From: Lamellibrachia columna
Lineage: Eukaryota; Annelida; Polychaeta; Sabellida; Siboglinidae
Length of the DNA: 64,000 nucleotides
NCBI GenBank assembly: GCA_963662155.1
Contig: OY759267.1
Location: 36,545,656 to 36,609,655 of the forward strand
Direction: 5' to 3'
The translations under genes were made by a program, and so were the position numbers. Numbering within the stretch: position 1 is the first letter of the stretch; each line of letters opens with the position of its first letter. The notes under the pieces are model-generated. The model was not told the origin of the DNA, did not search any database, and saw only the letters and a program-made list of their open reading frames with translations. Positions 31,700-43,675 of this stretch are shown piece after piece.

Positions 31700-32160
31700 T
31701 CAACAACTGGCCAATGGCAAAGTAGCGCCACCTACCTGCTCAGAGGCTGTCACCCTGAGCACGCCAGTAGGGAATGCCATATGTGGTAAAATGCCCGCCA
31801 ACTGAACCGAGGCCATCACTCGGTGATGGTCCAGTTGCAGGTTGGGTGGCACAAATACGTCACACTTGAACTGGGGCAAACCTGCACCAGAAACATTACC
31901 AGGTACCGTGTCTATATGCTTTGACAGCATCTGATGCATTTCTTGCAGCAATCTGTTTGACTGCTGCATGCGTTCTTCGATGGTCTGCACCCAACGCTGT
32001 CGCTAGAACACTGCAACAGTGGTGCTGCCACCTGTGGGACAATATGCCACTAGTTGATTGGCTCAATGGTCGCTGCAATGGGTTTGACTTGCACTCTGGC
32101 TCCGTGCCCCTTTTAGGTGCTATTCTGGAACATTTACAGCATGCCAGGCATGGCACTGAT
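31700..32160 (-). other. Coiled-coil ORF fragments, possibly transposon-derived
   Basis: The minus ORF starts MQTIEERMQQSNRLLQEMHQ and continues to a heptad-like stretch, then a Pro/Val-rich tail. The opening resembles the C-terminal coiled coils of Myb/SANT-like DNA-transposon accessory proteins. Sequence just upstream (32.0-32.2 kb) is frameshifted relative to it. Family not established. Confidence 0.25.
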
Positions 32161-32318
32161 TATCGGAAATGGAAAAGCATTAAGTATGCCCTAGCCCGTT
32201 GTGATAACAACATCACTGTACATGTAGAGAATTCGTTGTGTCACCACAGTAAGTGGATGACAGTAGTAAGTACTGAAGTGCCCAATCAAACATCTGGACC
32301 AAAGCGTCGAGCTGGACA

Positions 32319-33869
32319 TATTAGGCAAAAATGTTCGCCCCGCTCTTCGTCTCTGGGGCGAAAGTCCTGAGGGGCATTTGCTAACTCGCCGTTTTGGCAG
32401 TTCCGTAGCCATTTGGCTACGGAACTAATAACTTAAGTTTTAAAACCGATACGCACTAACCGTTTCACATGTGTATTCCGTGACATACAACCGACGATTG
32501 GGCGTCAAGAAACTGAAGAAATGTGCTCCAAATAATTACTTATGAGTACTTTTATCGGTGACATAGAAAACATTTCACAATTAGCCGCCATACTGTGCAC
32601 GTGATGTTGCCTTTGCGTCACATGATCAAACGTGATTTCGTGTAGAATGAGGCCAGAATGGGCCAGCAGCACAGACATAAATAAAACACCCGTTAGTAAG
32701 TTAGTAGTTTATAGGGGCATTATTAATGATGTAACTCTATGGCTAGCAGACGGCAATTCTTAGCGTGACCTTATATAGATCTATGGAAATCCCGCGTGCT
32801 GTTCTCGCTCACAACAACATCCGGTTATATACAAACCTTGACAAGCACATGCGTTCTGACAAAAAGGTAATAATTTCACACTTTTTCATGGTTATTGTCA
32901 GGTAACTTTAGTGATATACATATAAGAATGCATACAGACACGAAAGACGTGTTTATTGCTCTGTTTATGGCGTTTTTGTAAGGTTTCACGTTTCATGAAA
33001 ATACTTAAGCTTTTGATGAACGAGACCTTCGCCCCTACTAGTAGCAACAGCCATATAGAAAAACATTGTAGGGCGATTGACTTTGCCTAGGACATATAGG
33101 CCATAGGCAAAGTCAATCGCCCTACAATGTTTTTCTATATGGCTGTTGCTACTAGTAGGGGCGAAGGTCTCGTTCATCAAAAGCTTAAGTATTTTCATGA
33201 AACGTGAAACCTTACAAAAACGCCATAAACAGAGCAATAAACACGTCTTTCGTGTCTGATTCTTATATGTATATCACTAAAGTTACCTGACAATAACCAT
33301 GAAAAAGTGTGAAATTATTACCTTTTTGTCAGAACGCATGTGCTTGTCAAGGTTTGTATATAACCGGATGTTGTTGTGAGCGAGAACAGCACGCGGGATT
33401 TCCATAGATCTATATAAGGTCACGCTAAGAATTGCCGTCTGCTAGCCATAGAGTTACATCATTAATAATGCCCCTATAAACTACTAACTTACTAACGGGT
33501 GTTTTATTTATGTCTGTGCTGCTGGCCCATTCTGGCCTCATTCTACACGAAATCACGTTTGATCATGTGACGCAAAGGCAACATCACGTGCACAGTATGG
33601 CGGCTAATTGTGAAATGTTTTCTATGTCACCGATAAAAGTACTCATAAGTAATTATTTGGAGCACATTTCTTCAGTTTCTTGACGCCCAATCGTCGGTTG
33701 TATGTCACGGAATACACATGTGAAACGGTTAGTGCGTATCGGTTTTAAAACTTAAGTTATTAGTTCCGTAGCCAAATGGCTACGGAACTGCCAAAACGGC
33801 GAGTTAGCAAATACCCCTCAGGACTTTCGCCCCAGAGACGAAGAGCGGGGCGAACATTTTTGCCTAATA
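32319..33869. repeat. 1.55-kb near-perfect palindrome (inverted repeat, ~770-bp arms, 16-bp spacer)
   Basis: The left arm starts TATTAGGCAAAAATGTTCGC at 32319. The right arm ends with its reverse complement at 33869. The inner ends are GACTTTGCCT at 33079-33088 and AGGCAAAGTC at 33105-33114. Differences seen: one C/T substitution (GGGGCATTTGC versus GGGGTATTTGC) and a 5-bp GCATA present only in the left arm (about 32930). Each arm holds a TATATAAGG box and an ATGGCGGCTAATTG short ORF pointing outward. There are no terminal target duplications. Confidence 0.93.
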
Positions 33870-34060
33870 GGCCAAAGCGTCAGGTACTGGCCGGTTTGCC
33901 CATATGCCAATTGGCCAGTTCATCACAGCATTCATGCAATGTAAAAACCCAATTACTGATTGGCTAGATGAACTGAAAGTGTAAATCCGAACATCTGGAC
34001 TGAAGCACCGAACTGGACATTTGGACAGGTTTGGCCGTTTGCCCAGATGATAAACTGCAT

Positions 34061-34380
34061 TCATACAATATAAAAATTGATTTTATATATTTTACAGACG
34101 AGTGATATTCGTCCGTCAGTCCTCAAAACCAAACCCCTTTTTTCACCCATCGAATTACGACAGATTCGATGGCCCGAAGAATAACACCCCTGTAACTTCG
34201 GCAGCAATCCTAAATCGTTAAAATCGACGCCATTGTCCATAACAATTTTGTTTTGTGTGGTTCCAGAAACCTTTAATTTTACTTTGTGACGCAAGAGACC
34301 TGGTGACCCCCCCTCGCAAGCAGCCTGAACAAAGTCAAAGTTGTTAACACCAGCCAAACGCTCCGCCCCCATCTGGGGTG
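34061..34380 (-). other. Candidate exon or gene fragment, function unknown
   Basis: A strong acceptor (TATATTTGTCACCCCAG, minus) precedes an ATG opening a frame of about 105 codons (MGAERLAGVNNFDFVQAACE..., later GVDFNDLGLLPKLQGCYSSG) that ends in TAA. Composition is protein-like. No family recognised. It may belong to a transposon. Confidence 0.28.
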
Positions 34381-34419
34381 ACAAATATAATGTATGTAAA
34401 AAATGTGGGATCAAGATGT

Positions 34420-35795
34420 GGAGTGATGTTAGGAAGACATTGGGTAATAATGTTGTTTAATGATGTACATAATCCCATAATTGAGGACCCAACTTGTAAG
34501 AATTTACGCTTTGGCATCACTGTACGATAACGGAAATATTTCAACTATTTTACCTGAACTTAATAATTCTATGATGCCTATATCGTCAGGAACCTGAGCT
34601 CAGACGCGCAACAAAACAGAATCATTAAGCATAATCGTGAACAGGGACGTGCAAAAGTCATCAGAATGAGGGACCACTGAAGATTTATGGTGGAAATGCA
34701 ATTTGGGCATAATTCCAGCCCCGCGTGAAGATTTATTCTTCAGTCTCTTAGCATAAAACTGTCATGTTAACATACAAAAGATGTTTTGTTGGTATTTTAT
34801 CCAATTTATATGGTGTAGGTACTAATACATTGCACAATTGCTAAGCTTAATGTATATATTGGTTTACGTTGCAGGTTACAGTCATGCTATACTATAAAAT
34901 ACCCTTTTTATTGTTGTAATACATGTGGTTTTCTGTCCAGTATATCTGATTTTCTCATCTTGTTTATAAACGTTAGATTATAGGTTAGATTTGTTTTTCA
35001 TGTGTATGTTGTGCTGTGTGTTATATCATGTATTAAAGGCCTAAAGTTAACTCAATTGAATGTTGAACTATTTTATCCGTTATTTTTATCATCTAAAATC
35101 ACTAGCACAATAAGCTACGCAATAGTACGTGATAATATTGGCCTGAAACCGAGAATATAAACTCGTGTTAATAATTTCATTATGCTGATCTTACGTGATT
35201 AAACAAAGATTGAAATTGTTGAAATTCACACAAGATAAAAATTAAAATAATGAATTCCCTGAAGGGATCTGATTATTCATTGGTAATTACGAATGGAATC
35301 CGCCACAAATTACAACACGAGTTAAGTTAGTCATTAAAATGTACATATTTACGCCCAACAGATTTAAATAACATTTATTTAACATCAAACGATTACCTAG
35401 AATCACTTTCATTGGGCTGTCAGTAGCGACACCTGGCGAACAAGTGCACAGTTATATCGTGTTGGCGTAAAAACTAACGAAAATCATCTCCTAAACTTAA
35501 CTAGGAATACACCCACGTCTGCTAATCAATGTATTTCACCTTAATTATGGTGCAATTTTAATCAAAAACAGATCGACGAACATAAAAAGATACTTACAGT
35601 TATTCAAAAACAGCCGACAAAACTTACAGTTATCCAGAAACAGCCGACAAAACAGGATGTAAAACAAAAGGAGACCCCGGGCTCATTACCAGACGAAATA
35701 GCCAACATCACAGAACCACAGCAATTTAAGCAAGCTCTCACACACTTAGTCCCAAACAAACATGACTAAATAGCATGCTCACCCAACCCTGACCG
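34420..35795. other. AT-rich intergenic or 5'-intronic sequence, nothing recognised
   Basis: No repeats of note except two near-identical ACTTACAGTTAT(T/C)C(A/C) AAAACAGCCGACAAAA segments at about 35595 and 35627. No exon-like ORF. Confidence 0.4.
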
Positions 35796-35824
35796 TTTGA
35801 CTCCATAGGAGTGTTGGCCAGTAT

Positions 35825-37430
35825 TTAACAAGATTTAACAAGAGTTGCCATCCAAGCCAAAGGCCCAGATGGCAAGTGGACAAGGAAGCCATTGGCTTAT
35901 CGAGAGTCCAACAATGTTCATCTACTTATAACCCGCCCTCCTGAGATATGTGTCAACCTTGTTTTTAAACATATTCACGCTGCTAGCAGTTACACAATCT
36001 GTAGACAATTTGTTCCATTCATTTATTGTCCTCTGTGAGAACGAGTGCTTCCTGATGTCCAATCTACATTGATCCTTTACTAATTTTACCTCATGTCCTC
36101 TAGTTCTGCTATCCTTCTTGAGTGAGAAAAACATATTTCTATCAATATTTTCATACCCATTCAATATCTTAAAAACTTCAATCTGATCTCCTCTTAACCT
36201 CCTTGTCTCTAGAGTTGTTAAACCACATTCTTTCAGGCGTTCTTCATAACTAAGGTCTCTCAGTTCTGGAATCATTTTAGTTGCTCTCCTTTGTATGCGT
36301 TCAAGCGTATCTATATCTTACGATATGGTCTCCATGCTTGTATACAGTATTCTAAATGAGGTCTAACTATTGCTTTATAAAGAGGTATAATTAACTTTTT
36401 TCCCTTGTATGTTATGTTTCTTCTAATCAATCCAAGAATTTGATTACCCTTTGAAGCTGCAATACCACACTGCTCTGAAACTTTCATATCAGCGCTTATT
36501 GTAACTCCTAAGTCCTTTTCTTTTACAGTAGTACCCAGAACAGTATCTCCCATTTTATAGTTTACATTCAAGTTCCCATGTCCTGTATGTAGGCATTTAC
36601 ATTTCCCAAAATTGAACAACATCTGCCATTTCTCAGACCATTTCACTAATCTGTCTAGATCGTTTTGTAAATGTTGTTTATCACCATCAGTATTAACTTT
36701 TCTAAACAGTTTTGTGTCGTCCGCAAATTTCAGTACGTTACTTGTTATACTGTCGTCCAAGTCATTGATATAAATTAAGAATAATATAGGTCCTAATACT
36801 GATCCTTGAGGTACCCCACTCAAAACCGATTTCCAAGTTGAAACTTCTCCATCTACTACAACTCGTTGTCTTCTGTCAGTCAGCCATTGTTCTATCCAGT
36901 CAGTTATGCTATCCCCGATACCATGGGCTTTTAATTTAAGTAGTAATCTTTGATGTGGCACTTTGTCAAAAGCTTTCTGAAAATCTAAGTAGATAATATC
37001 TACTGGCGATCCCACGTCTATCCACTTAGTGATTTCTTCCAAAAAACATAACATATTTGTTAAGCATGACCTCGCTTTAAGGAATCCATGTTGAGATGAA
37101 TTTAATAATTTATGCTTAACGAGGAAGTCCACCATATGGTCTTTAATTAACCTTTCTAATAATTTACAAATCACTGACGTTAAACTCACTGGTCTGACTT
37201 ATTTCTCGAACCCTTTTTAAATAATGGTATGATGTTTGCTTCTTTCCATTCAAACGGAACAACTCCCTCTTTTAATGACAAGTTGAATACTCTTGCAAGT
37301 GGTATACTGATTTGTTCTACTGTTTCCATTAGTAATTTTGGAGGAATCCCATCCACTCCCGGTGATTTGTTATCCTTCATTGCCTTTATTTTCTTAGCTA
37401 CCAATTCTGGTATTACTACAAGACAAGACA
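35825..37430 (-). mobile_element. 5'-truncated LINE, family A, with nearly complete RT domain
   Basis: On the minus strand: finger region NKSPGVDGIPPKLL, a frameshift at about 37190, then 36311-37189, then a frameshift, then 35922-36275 with the C-terminal block (SYEERLKECGL...TLETRRLRGD) ending in LRRAGYK*. The 3' end carries short GTTAAATCTT repeats (about 35830). No endonuclease remains. Other copies are at 7.3, 55 and 63 kb. Confidence 0.92.
36311..37189 (-). pseudogene. LINE reverse transcriptase, catalytic core intact
   Basis: A 292-codon ORF with all RT blocks in order: SLTSVICKLLERLI, SQHGFLKARSCLTNML, IYLDFQKAFDKVPH (first catalytic Asp), SVLSGVPQGSVLGPILFL, NVLKFADDTKLF (the FADD box intact), FNFGKCKCLHTG, KDLGVTISADM, and a thumb ending at RPHLEYCIQAW. 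This is the least damaged RT in the window but is cut off from its N- and C-terminal parts by single-base frameshifts. Fits the CR1/Jockey group. Confidence 0.9.
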
Positions 37431-38090
37431 AGACAAGGTGCCGGGAATCGGCACGGCTAAAGTGACCCCCAGGCTATTCGACCGTATCCGGTCAAATAGC
37501 CACGACCTATTTAATCAGCTGACATATCATGACGTAAATGACACAACAACTCCGCCAACTCGTTTACAAAAGCAAACAACTAATCAATATCGTTCCCAGC
37601 ACACAAAAATCCACCATACATCTAACTATGCCTTTGACGTTTGGTTATGCATGAAGTACCAGCAACCGACGTTACCGGGTAACCTAGATAAAGAACCATG
37701 TAGACAGTTGCACCTTAGTCACGTTTGCAGATCATAATTGTGATTGTACAATGGCCTCCACTTAATAGAATCACATTGGGCCACAGCAAGTTGACTCTGT
37801 TGTCAGTGTTAAGCGGCTGAAAAGAAGATTTGTGAACTCAAGCAGATACGACTTTACACGTCAGCCCCTGGATGTGATACCATTGAATTCCAACTGATGA
37901 CTATCTGGCTGTTGCTAGCAGTAAACGCCAGACATTATAATTTATACAGCCAAATGACCCGAGGCAGTCAGGGTGGAATGGTCCAAGTCTCACTGGCAAT
38001 GTCTCATATGTTGCTCTATTTCAAAGTTGTCCAGGGTTAATGCAAGAGTGTTTGTTATGGCAGCGGGTTTATATATGAAGATCACCAGTT
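37431..38090. other. Flank of LINE with two strong hairpins
   Basis: Hairpin 1 at 37438-37454 (GTGCCG-GGAAT-CGGCAC). Hairpin 2 at 37472-37501 (GGCTATT-(C)GACC-GTATCC-GGTC-AAATAGCC). Beyond these, nothing is recognised. Confidence 0.5.
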
Positions 38091-38450
38091 CTGTGAGTCC
38101 ACAACTAGTTACACATTTACTCCCCATCACAGGCATAGACACCAACTATCAATCTTGTTAAATCTTGTTAAAACTAGAAGGGATCTTAGGAGTTTAGTGT
38201 CTCATCCGAAAGGCACATTTCCGTCTTCCTGTCCCCACATGTCTGGTACTGGGTGATGTTTTCCTGTCCCCACATGTCTGGTGCTGGTTGATGTCTTCTT
38301 GTACCCATATGTCTGGTACTGAATGATGTTTTCCTGTCCCTACATGTCTGGTGCTGAATGATGTCTTCCTGTACCCATATATCTGGTGCTGGATGATGTC
38401 TTCCTGTCCCCATATATCTGGTGCTGGATGATGTCTACTCACGAATGCTG
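38090..38450 (-). repeat. SINE fragment carrying a ~37-bp minisatellite
   Basis: SINE body pieces (TGTGAGTCCACAACTAGTTA, AGGCATAGACACCAACTA, TTTAGTGTCTCATCCGAAAG) run into about six units of TCTTCCTGTCCCCACATGTC then TGGTGCTGGATGATG. The array begins exactly where the SINE's CCGAAAGACAC motif ends. Confidence 0.72.
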
Positions 38451-39439
38451 AATTTCGTTCCCGTTCCCGAGTTATCCCGGCTCGCCAAGAGTATGTAAGA
38501 TTTTCTTTATGTTTCAAAAGGTTTTTTCCGTTTTGCAAATTTTAGGTAAAAGAACTGTAGAAAATCGAACGCATTTATAATGATTTACTGTAATTGTAAT
38601 TACTGGTTGTGCTGTTGCTCTCGATATTTTGAAATGTTTTTCACCACCCTCCTACCCCATCTACACCAGTGTTTGTTTGATTTCTGGTTGGGTCGGTTTA
38701 CTAACTTTGTATGATATATGTTCGGTGGTTGGTTCCCCCACCTTTGCTGATATTTTGTAAGCTGAGTATATAAACTAGGTCTCAACTGTTTTCATCTTGT
38801 ATATACATAATGTATTTATGATGTATACATAATGTTTTGCATTTTACTATTTGGCTTATTATAAAGCTCGTATACAAACATACATTTGACTTTGTTGTCT
38901 TCAGCAAACGAGCCACGGTTCCATGTCATTAACTTTTATGTAGGTAGCTTTGTCCCGCATAAAATGGTTTACTGTAACTGTATGCTGGTTGTGCTGGTAG
39001 ACTTAAAACTCCACCCTCAACTGATTTAGCCTATCGCAAATCCGATTCGTTGATGTCCATACATACTGTGTGTGAACAGCTTATGTAACCTCAGGCAGCC
39101 GCACATTTTGTTCAAATCATCGAAAGAATCTACTTTATCGTTATATCCGGTAGTGGATATCCAAAATGGTAAACACTGTGCGGGTCAATGCCGATCATGA
39201 TTCATGGGTCTTGGACCTGGCAACAAAATATACTATTTCCCCCAATAATTGAAGAACCGTTTGCGCAAGGGACTGATATTCTAAATCATTAACAGCCATT
39301 TCACCTGTTGTTTGGAAAGAAATTGCTAGAAAAGTTGTTTTTATTTAAATAATTACGGTTTCCGCCGCTAGAAGATTGTTTATAATTTGCGATTTGGGGG
39401 TTAATATATACGTTTTACCACTCCATATCTGTCAACCAA

Positions 39440-39885
39440 TGAGAAACAAAACCGTAGCGTAGGTAGATAAACCACAAATGAAAGACATCTTTTGGCATTT
39501 TCCTTTCTTTTTCCTTCACCCGTAGACCGGGAGGGTCGTAAGGATGTTATTTCTACGTAGTCTCTCCAGCTTTGTCGGCCTTTTGTTGTGCGTAGTAGGG
39601 TCGGTAGGCTTTGCTTGGTCCTTTCATGCATCCAGCCAGTATTTCCCCGTCTTCTCCTGCCCCCCTCACCCCCGCTTCCCCGACTCCCGCCCCGCCCAGG
39701 GTGTCTTGCAGGATGGGTTTTGAAGTGTGTTGGGTTGTTTCGAGTGATGTCGCCAAACCAGGAGAGCTCGTTTCACCGTTGACAAGGACTCTTGCTTTCC
39801 AACAAAAGAATCCACTTGCTGTCTCACGTGTTCGTTCGTTTTGTGTTCGGTGTTGGAAATACGGACGAGTCTCCTGAAGCATGTT
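39440..39885 (-). mobile_element. LINE 3'-ORF relic (family D)
   Basis: On the minus strand across frameshifts: KPILQDTLGG, a Gly/Arg-rich RGRxK-like run, WMHERTKQSLPTLLRTTKGR, QSWRDYVEITSLRPSR. This follows the conserved end of several RT ORFs (ILQGTLEGxRRRGRxxKxWxDNIxEWT...LLRxxxDRxxWRxxV). It has a CCTGCCCCCCTCACCCCC-rich core on +. Confidence 0.68.
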
Positions 39886-39954
39886 GCATTTTAGTATTGA
39901 CTAAAAGTAACAAAAACAAACTACGCGGTCATATATTATCTGGTGGATACACGT

Positions 39955-40315
39955 GCGCTACTCCGGGGGGGGGTACTCCCTATTCTGAGGTATACATGTA
40001 TGTACCACGCAAATGCCTCTACTTTTGGCCATTTTCTCTCTCTGTCCGTAGAAAAAAATGTACATTTTCTCTCTTTGTGCCCCAATTAAACCTGATAATT
40101 CTCTCTTTCATCGAAGAGGAAATTTCCCAATGAAAACGTTCCGCCCGGGCTTACCTTACACTTATGGATATTAGATAAATTGTTCAATAATTCTCTCTTG
40201 GTGGCCCTAAATTTCTTGATTTTTCTCTCTCTCCATGTGCTCCGTGGGGCTCTGGTGGCACACCCCTACCGGTTTGGTATGGCAGTACCCCCCCCCCGGG
40301 GCGATACTACGCCAG
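39955..40315. mobile_element. MITE-like element with G/C-tract terminal inverted repeats
   Basis: The left end CTACTCCGGGGGGGGGTACT and right end GTACCCCCCCCCCGGGG are inverted complements with small gaps. The interior has CTCTCTTT repeats and no transposase ORF. Such GGGGGGTACTCC termini are common in short DNA elements of marine invertebrates (recollection, not checked). Confidence 0.5.
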
Positions 40316-40869
40316 ACTAGTGTAGACGCCAGAAAACTGTCTCGTCATCACGAGCACAGCTGCTGCCGGTCAAGATTAGATTGTACGATAATACCTTTGA
40401 ATTGAGCAGTCCCCTGGCTTTTAATAAAACGTTCCACATACTTTCGTTTTGAACTTTTTTCTTTTCGCCCGAGGCGCATTTGTAAACATATTTCAACGTC
40501 GCATAAATCACCTATCCGCATCTCCGGGTAAATCTTTTTACGTTCCTGCGCTGCTGTCTATCGGATTATCCCATCGTGAATTGAGTATAATTATAAATGA
40601 TGTGCCCGGTTCAAGCTACGTCAACAAAGCAAAGACAGTAGTAGGTTGTTAACATGGCTGTCCCTGAATTAATTTATTGGATTGCCGAACGCTCACACAG
40701 GGCTTCGAACCACATATTAATATATACAGCCAATTGAATGGGTGGAGTCAGGACTGGAAGGTTCAACACCCCGTGGCAACATGTCTTGCATGGTTGTATA
40801 TAACAAACAACCCTATGTCCAGGGTTAACACACGAGTGTATTATGGTAGTTGGTTGTGTAGATAGAAAC

Positions 40870-41145
40870 CACCGCTCCGTGAGTCCACGGCGGGTCACAC
40901 GTGTACTACCTGTGTGGGACATCGTACTCCACCTGGCATAGACACCAGACAGACCTCCGGCTTTTAGTGTCTTGATCGTCCGAAAGACACGAACTTCCAA
41001 ATTCCTTCCCACATGCCAGGTGCTAGACGAGTCGGCCAGTGGTACCCGGTGTTTACGAAACGGCAGGTTAGGCTGCCGGCCTGTGGTTCAAACCCGTTGC
41101 CTCTTGGACGAGCACCAAACCATTGAACCACCGCGCTGTCACTAT
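40870..41145 (-). mobile_element. tRNA-derived SINE, longer copy
   Basis: On the minus strand: the tRNA-like head GGTGGTTCAATGGTTTGGTG with GGTTTGAACCACAGG (B-box-like), then a body shared with the 30.7-kb SINE (CGAAAGACAC, TTTTAGTGTCT, GGCATAGACACCAG, CACACAGGTAG...). It extends into a ~200-bp segment, CACTATTAGCACATCACAAT and TGGTTATCAGCGACA, also found at 43.1 and 44.95 kb. Confidence 0.7.
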
Positions 41146-41383
41146 TAGCACATCACAATTCCTGTATGGAATATGGTTATCAGCGACACGCAGCTGCGAG
41201 AGTGCCGGACAAAGTGAACACACTGACCAAGAAATCGGTGTAAAAACACTTTCTTAAAATATAATATATACCAAAAGTACTTTACAGATGACGTGACCGC
41301 AATGTGGCAAAACTCTGTTTGTTCACAACAAGGTTGACTTTACGTGTTACTTCTGAGACCGCGTTCTCGTAAACTTACCTGTA

Positions 41384-41450
41384 CAGGTGATCTAGCAGTA
41401 ACGTGGATCCTCTGCAGTCGTGTCCAGTCTAAACGCGCACGGAGTTTATA
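41384..41450 (-). promoter_or_regulatory. Candidate promoter and 5'UTR exon (possibly of the SH2 gene)
   Basis: On the minus strand a TATA box (TTATAAAC, TATAAA at 41450-41445) is followed about 65 nt downstream by a consensus donor, GTACAG|GTAAGT (exon end 41384). A start about 30 nt below the TATA box would give a ~33-nt non-coding exon. The SH2 gene needs such a 5' exon because its ATG exon begins with an acceptor. The link across 12 kb is inference. Confidence 0.35.
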
Positions 41451-42476
41451 AGTGTGGCCTACCCGGAAAAGCTGCAATCATGAATATTCATAATATATGT
41501 CAGCCGGAACTATCTCGAACGCACGATCAACCTGTCGCCGTGTATCCAGGGCATATATGTCTATAGATAGACAGATATCACACACGGTGAGTTGCATGTA
41601 GAATAGCTGGTGCAAATCCACGTGTATTATTTTATCAGTAATATTAAATTATGACATGATAATAGAATGTAGGAGTATTGCAATTCAAACACGCACGAAC
41701 GCACACACAATAAAATCCTAACTGCGGAAGCAAAATATTGAACATAGTTCTTTGTTATTCCACGACAGAATAAAGCTTACGTTGAAGGAACAAAACCAAT
41801 CTACGTTAACAAGCTTAATCATGCTAAAGCCCGCAACGCATTAGCCGATTTTTGGTCGAGCGATAAATAATCTTTAGTTGTCGGCTAGTATGCTGCAGAC
41901 TCCGACAAATTGTCGGGGCTCGCGCGAATAGCGACCAATATGAAGCGTGATTGCTGTCACGCATACAAAACTTCGTTGTAAACATGGCGGTCCCTAGTGC
42001 CACGGCCACGATAAAAAATGGGATCATGCCTCACTTAGACTTCCTGGTGTGTAACACACGAATGTAGGGCACAATAATTTTATACATGTGTAATTAAAAA
42101 ATCATATCATCTGACATAACTGCATTTGAGCAGACACATTGGCAAGTTTGCTGGTAGAACATGTTGACAGTGTAACTGTGGATTTTTTAGATGATTTCAA
42201 TAGGCGGAAGGATTTTGTTTGTTTGCTTTTCTGCGTCTCCTTATCCTCCGTAGAATAAGCAAGACGAACAAAGCTAACTTATGTCTTCTTCTCCGCATCG
42301 CCGCCACGAGTGGTGTGAGCGCCGTCATTTTGCTTAATTCCAAATTCGCCACTAGAGGCGTGCTGGTCGCGACAAAATATCGGCTAGTGTGCTGCGAGCC
42401 GATGGCCCAACCAATTTAACCCCGATGAAAAATCTGCGTCGAAATAGCAATGGTTATTGTATGAAGCGCATAGCAT

Positions 42477-42664
42477 GACGTCGTCGGCAAAACTCGCCGT
42501 GTTCTCGTTTTTCCGCGTATCTACAAAATCGCCGTTTTCTCAACTGCGTTAAAACGAAGAAAACGAGGAAACGGCGAGTTTGTAGATACGCGAAAAAGCG
42601 AGAAAACAGCGAGTTTGTAGTTGCAAGGAAAAATCGAGAAACGACGAGTCTTGCCGATGATGTC
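42477..42664. mobile_element. Fold-back MITE (~188 bp)
   Basis: Ends TGACGTCGTCGGCAAAACTC and GAGTCTTGCCGATGATGTCA are inverted complements with a few mismatches. The inner arms (CGCGTATCTACAAAATCGCC versus GGCGAGTTTGTAGATACGCG) also pair, so nearly the whole element folds back. No ORF. Target duplication not resolved. Confidence 0.72.
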
Positions 42665-42759
42665 ATGTTATGGGCTTATCGATAATCGATATATGTCGCG
42701 CTGAAGCGTTGCGTGTATCCGGGTCGACAGTAGAGGCTACACTTTGCACGAATTCGGGT

Positions 42760-43617
42760 CGACAGTAGAGGCTACACATTGCACGTATCCGGGTCGACGC
42801 GGGTCATTAACCTCACGAGAACACAGTTGAATGAATGAACCCTCATTCATTGCAAGATCTTTCAATCATGCGATAGGCCTACTTTTCAAATAAGCGATGC
42901 GTGCATTGCGCTCACACATACGGAAGACGCTAAATTTTTCCGCGTTCGTTGACTTCGTCTAATTGTAAAAAGTTCTAAACATTCACCTTCGAAAATACTG
43001 CGGTAGTGTTTTGAACATAGGTTCATAACACCACGATCACTGTCCTTCTTGGCGTAGCTCAGCACCAAACCATTGAACCAGTGTGCTATCCCTATTAGCA
43101 CATCACAATTTCTGTATGGATGTTTGGTTATCAGCGACATGCTTCGTCCCAAATAAAACGAAAGCGTCGAGAATGCCGGACAAAGCGAACACACTGACCA
43201 GGAAACCGGTGTTAAAAAACCGTCTTAGAATAGTATTATGTAAGTCGACGAACGCGGAAAAATCAAGCTTCTTCCGCGTGTGACCACACGTGACACCGAT
43301 CGTCTCAACTACGCCTACGTTACATCGCGCGCTCATTCGCACGTGATTGTGCTACATTGTTACAAATGCCAGGGATAGTGTAGTAACAGGCCTGTACTAA
43401 GGCTGGCTCGTTGGGATGTTTTGCTCTAATATCATAGCTGGTTTTGGCAGCAGCTAATGCAGACCATCATACACACAACTGGAGTTTGTGAGTCCACGAT
43501 AGGTTACACTTTTACCCCCTGTGTGCCAGTGTGTGGGATATTTTACTCCCCCTGGCACAGACACCAGTTAGAAGGGACCTGCAGCTTGTATTGTCTAAGG
43601 TTTGAAACAGCAGCAGG
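42760..43617. repeat. Duplicated repeat block, copy 1
   Basis: Shares with 44005-45544, in the same order: ATCCGGGTCGAC leader, ACACAGTTGAATGAATGAAC, the ORF remnant GVMNLCSKHYRSIFEGECLE on minus, ATTGAACCAGTGTGCTATCC, ATGCCGGA(C/T)AAAGCGAACA, GCTGGTTTTGGCAGCAGCTA and a SINE body. Copy 1 lacks a ~500-bp internal segment present in copy 2. Confidence 0.88.
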
Positions 43618-43675
43618 TGGACTGGAACCCCCGGTCATCTCGACTGACAGTCCACGTTCGAACCGCCCCATGACT

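Noticed and set aside
32319..33869. Palindrome as pure assembly artefact
   Set aside because: Arms differ by a substitution and a 5-bp indel, which a simple read-through hairpin of one molecule would not normally give. Not fully excluded, so kept as a finding with checks.
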